Positions 4,979-7,228 of a stretch of DNA of 7,228 bases are shown here, piece by piece. Below the pieces are notes generated by a model, which saw only the letters and a program-made list of their open reading frames with translations, made no database searches and was not told where the DNA came from. Each line of letters opens with the position of its first letter. The stretch's first letter is position 1. The DNA is from an uncultured Clostridia bacterium (GTDB taxonomy: Bacteria; Bacillota; Clostridia; Oscillospirales; CAG-272). The translations under genes and the position numbers were made by a program. Location of the stretch: positions 1 through 7,228 of the forward strand of contig CAJGCM010000111.1 of NCBI GenBank assembly GCA_904501765.1, in the 5' to 3' direction.

Positions 4979-7197
4979 TATTCAAGAATAACTTTGGTAA
5001 TGCCAAGGTCGCTGTTTCCGAGAAGCTTTATAATATTGACAAGAAGGTCTAATTCCTCCTCGGGAATCTTCACGAAATTGAGAACGACCGTGGTGCTGTC
5101 CGCAATAGCGGCTTTGACCTTTATGTAGATATGCTCCTTGTGATAGTACGCCAAGGCGGCAGATATAAGCTCGTGTATCCTTGATGTCACGTTTGGGTCT
5201 ATCGGTCTGCGGAACATAAGGCGGACAAGCTTTGAGGTGTAGTTATATTCGGGCGAGGGCTGAGTTGAGGGAACAAAGGGCGCATCCTGCGTCTTCTTGG
5301 CTGTGGGCGCATCGGAAGCCACCGACTCCTGCTTTACCGCAGGCTCATTTGCAAGTCCGAGCAATCCGTTTGCCTTAGCTTTAGCCTCAGCTTCCATTCT
5401 CTCCCTTGCTTCTCTTGCCCGTCTTTCTCTTTCCTCTCGGTCAAGAGCCTTATATCTTGCCTCTTCTTCTATCCTTGCCCTTTCACGAAGGACTCTTTCC
5501 TCTTCGGCAGCCTTCATCTCAGCTTCAAGGCGCATAGCCTCGGCAAGGTCTTCCGCTTCTCTTCTCGCCGCATCTCTTTGTTCAAGCTCCTTTATACGGC
5601 GCTCATTTTCAAGCTGCGCTTGACGTGCGGCCTCGGCGAAGAGAATCTTCTCCCTCTCACGGGCTCTTTCCTCTATTTCAAGTCGGCGGCGAAGCTCTGC
5701 CTCGGCAACCTTTGCTTCCTCTGCAAGTCTTCTGCTCTCCTCCGCCCGTCTTGCCTCCTCGACAAGGCGCTGATTTTCAAGACGAAGCTCCTCGGCTTCC
5801 TTAAGAAGTCGTGCGACAAGCTCGGAATCAGAGTCACGGTGGGGCATAGCTTTTCTTTCCTCTGTCACGAAAGCCTCTTCGTCAGGGTTATATTCCGCCT
5901 GCTCGGTAATGCCCTCTTCCTTGTATTCTTCCTCTATAACCTCGTCCTCGTCTTTGAGAACTGTGTCAGAATCGGTGTCGTCTACGTCCTGGGTAAAGTA
6001 AGACGCGGGGGTGCTGTTAACAGTCAGCTCAAGTCCCGGCAAATCCATCGATTCAAATTCCTCTGTTTCTTCTTCGACCGGGTCGTCAGTAATTCCGGCA
6101 GCCGCTCTCGCTATTCTCATAGCCTCGTCAAACTCCGGATTAGCGGCTGGGGCGGAGGTGTTGTAGGTATCCTCTGCCTCGGAGCTTACGGAGGCTCCGC
6201 ATTTTGCGAGAATTTCAAGAAGCTTGTCCGAAACCTCGGAAGAATGTATTTCAGCTGCCGTATCTTTTGCGCTCACATCGGAAGGTGCAAACGCAGTCTG
6301 CGCCTCGGGAGTCCGCTCTCCCTCGGCTTTGGTAAGCTCTCCTCTTTTCAGCGCTCTTTTGATTATCTCACGCCATTCGACTACGGTTTTTCTTCCCATA
6401 GCCACTCTGTATTTATCCGAATTGCCGTAAACTAAAAATCTATATTCCTTTTCTCTTATTTTCTGCGGAACGTCCTCACCTATTTCAAATACGACGCTGC
6501 CTCGCTTTACATTATCCTTAACGCTATATGCAGAGGCAGAATCAAGCCTCGTCCATTTAATCCAGAAATCTCTCGGTGAGCAGCCCTTTGCGGTAAGGAG
6601 AAGACGTCTGTAGGTTACGTTTTCAGAGGTATGCTCCATATATGTATCCGGCGCAAACGCCAAGCTAAGCTCAACACTGCTTGAGGAAAGCCCCTCAACC
6701 TCCATCTCTCGACTGATAGCCAAGGTTATCTGCCTTGCCATCTCGTCAATAAAGGTCTGAGAATACTTTCCAGAGATAAATGTTTTGTCGGGATGGGCGG
6801 CGTGAACCTGTATTTTCAGCGCTCCTTCGGGACAATATGTGGCGCTACCCTGAATTTTTGAGGAAATCTCCTCGGGAACGCTATCGCATATTTCAAAATC
6901 AAGAGAATAGCCTACAAATGCATAGGGTACTCCGCCCTCAAAATCCGAGGCGGAAAGCGTACTCCACCTTATCCAGACTATATCGTGTCCTTCTGCAAGA
7001 ACAACCGTAAGAGGGTAATACCAATATCCGTCCGCAGAAAGGTCAAGGCTTATGTAATCCTCATACATCTGCACGCCGAGAAGCCTATTGCCATAGATTT
7101 CCCGAATCACAGGCATGACCCCTGATTCAAATTTAGATTTAAAGCCTTCCGTTATCGTATTTTTGATAACCGTATTATGTGTAAAATCAATAAACAT
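4978..7197 (-). CDS. Unrecognised 739-residue coiled-coil protein with duplicated N-terminal unit
   Basis: I do not recognise this protein. Residues ~13-116 and ~146-252 look like two diverged copies of one unit. Both have an N-terminal helix, then strands ending in 'WIRW' (75-78) or 'WIKW' (212-215), then 'LDFEICDSVPEEI' (99-111) or 'VVFEIGEDVPQKI' (235-247). A disordered-looking linker follows, strongly acidic at 371-445. Residues ~455-607 are an almost unbroken Glu/Arg/Ala/Lys helix, a coiled coil or single alpha-helix. After a Pro/Ser/Gln linker, 650-739 has a predicted strand-helix-strand-strand-helix-strand order. No signal peptide, membrane segment or cell-wall anchor is seen, so it is probably cytoplasmic, perhaps a scaffold. 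AGGAGG (7212-7207) with a 9-nt spacer supports the start. Its promoter lies outside the window. The PfkB gene is next downstream, but no functional link is evident. Confidence 0.85.
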   Translation of the reverse strand: MFIDFTHNTVIKNTITEGFKSKFESGVMPVIREIYGNRLLGVQMYEDYISLDLSADGYWYYPLTVVLAEGHDIVWIRWSTLSASDFEGGVPYAFVGYSLDFEICDSVPEEISSKIQGSATYCPEGALKIQVHAAHPDKTFISGKYSQTFIDEMARQITLAISREMEVEGLSSSSVELSLAFAPDTYMEHTSENVTYRRLLLTAKGCSPRDFWIKWTRLDSASAYSVKDNVKRGSVVFEIGEDVPQKIREKEYRFLVYGNSDKYRVAMGRKTVVEWREIIKRALKRGELTKAEGERTPEAQTAFAPSDVSAKDTAAEIHSSEVSDKLLEILAKCGASVSSEAEDTYNTSAPAANPEFDEAMRIARAAAGITDDPVEEETEEFESMDLPGLELTVNSTPASYFTQDVDDTDSDTVLKDEDEVIEEEYKEEGITEQAEYNPDEEAFVTEERKAMPHRDSDSELVARLLKEAEELRLENQRLVEEARRAEESRRLAEEAKVAEAELRRRLEIEERAREREKILFAEAARQAQLENERRIKELEQRDAARREAEDLAEAMRLEAEMKAAEEERVLRERARIEEEARYKALDREERERRAREARERMEAEAKAKANGLLGLANEPAVKQESVASDAPTAKKTQDAPFVPSTQPSPEYNYTSKLVRLMFRRPIDPNVTSRIHELISAALAYYHKEHIYIKVKAAIADSTTVVLNFVKIPEEELDLLVNIIKLLGNSDLGITKVILE

Positions 7198-7206
7198 TCG
7201 GGGCTT

Positions 7207-7212
7207 CCTCCT
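7207..7212 (-). promoter_or_regulatory. Consensus Shine-Dalgarno of the 739-residue gene
   Basis: Perfect AGGAGG on the minus strand, 9 nt before the ATG at 7197-7195. It fixes the start of the large gene. The remaining 16 bases to the window edge include a run of six T on the minus strand, too short to interpret. Confidence 0.85.
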
Positions 7213-7228
7213 ACGTTCTTACAAAAAA

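Noticed and set aside
5578..6435. 285-codon plus-strand frame opposite the 739-residue gene
   Set aside because: It lies opposite the acidic and charged-helix coding region, whose codon bias removes stops on the other strand. It has no recognisable domain, and the minus-strand gene has a perfect AGGAGG and domain-like structure.

Overview
The window looks like chromosomal DNA from a low-to-moderate-GC member of the Bacillota, most likely an uncultured Clostridia lineage. The grounds are strong AGGAG/GGGGGG Shine-Dalgarno sites, TTGACA/TATAAT-type promoters, clostridial-style PGK and TIM proteins (for example the PGK 'SHMGKP' motif), and a Noc/ParB-type gene beside rsmG, as in Bacillota. There are no RNA genes, transposases, CRISPR arrays or phage genes. 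I see no multi-gene defence or biosynthetic system. The notable points are single-gene oddities and cis-regulatory structures.

Layout. (1) 1-1995, minus strand: glycolytic operon pgk -> tpiA. tpiA runs off the left edge without its last ~60 residues. pgk has an excellent extended -10 promoter at 2038-2066, and a hairpin separates the two genes. (2) 1996-2242: divergent promoter region with a very A/T-rich stretch. (3) 2145-3077, plus strand: rsmG (16S rRNA G527 methyltransferase) as a self-contained unit with its own promoter, a structured leader and a strong intrinsic terminator. (4) 3196-3779, plus strand: a 155-residue Noc/ParB-like protein that keeps the helix-turn-helix and C-terminal regions but has no N-terminal CTPase domain. 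A hairpin overlapping its stop codon ends the unit. (5) 3904-4833, minus strand: a PfkB-family sugar-phosphate kinase of the 1-phosphofructokinase type. (6) 4849-4978: two consecutive hairpins. The larger is a terminator-like nested palindrome whose T-tract lies next to the kinase Shine-Dalgarno site. (7) 4978-7197, minus strand: a 739-residue protein I do not recognise, with two degenerate N-terminal repeat units, an acidic linker, a ~150-residue charged helix and a small C-terminal alpha/beta domain.

Functional links. pgk and tpiA are consecutive housekeeping glycolytic steps. The PfkB kinase would feed the same pathway if it makes fructose 1,6-bisphosphate, but it is not in their operon. 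rsmG and the Noc-like gene are traditional chromosome-origin neighbours, yet here each has its own signals. The large coiled-coil gene lies upstream of the kinase on the same strand, and the hairpin between them probably terminates or attenuates read-through.
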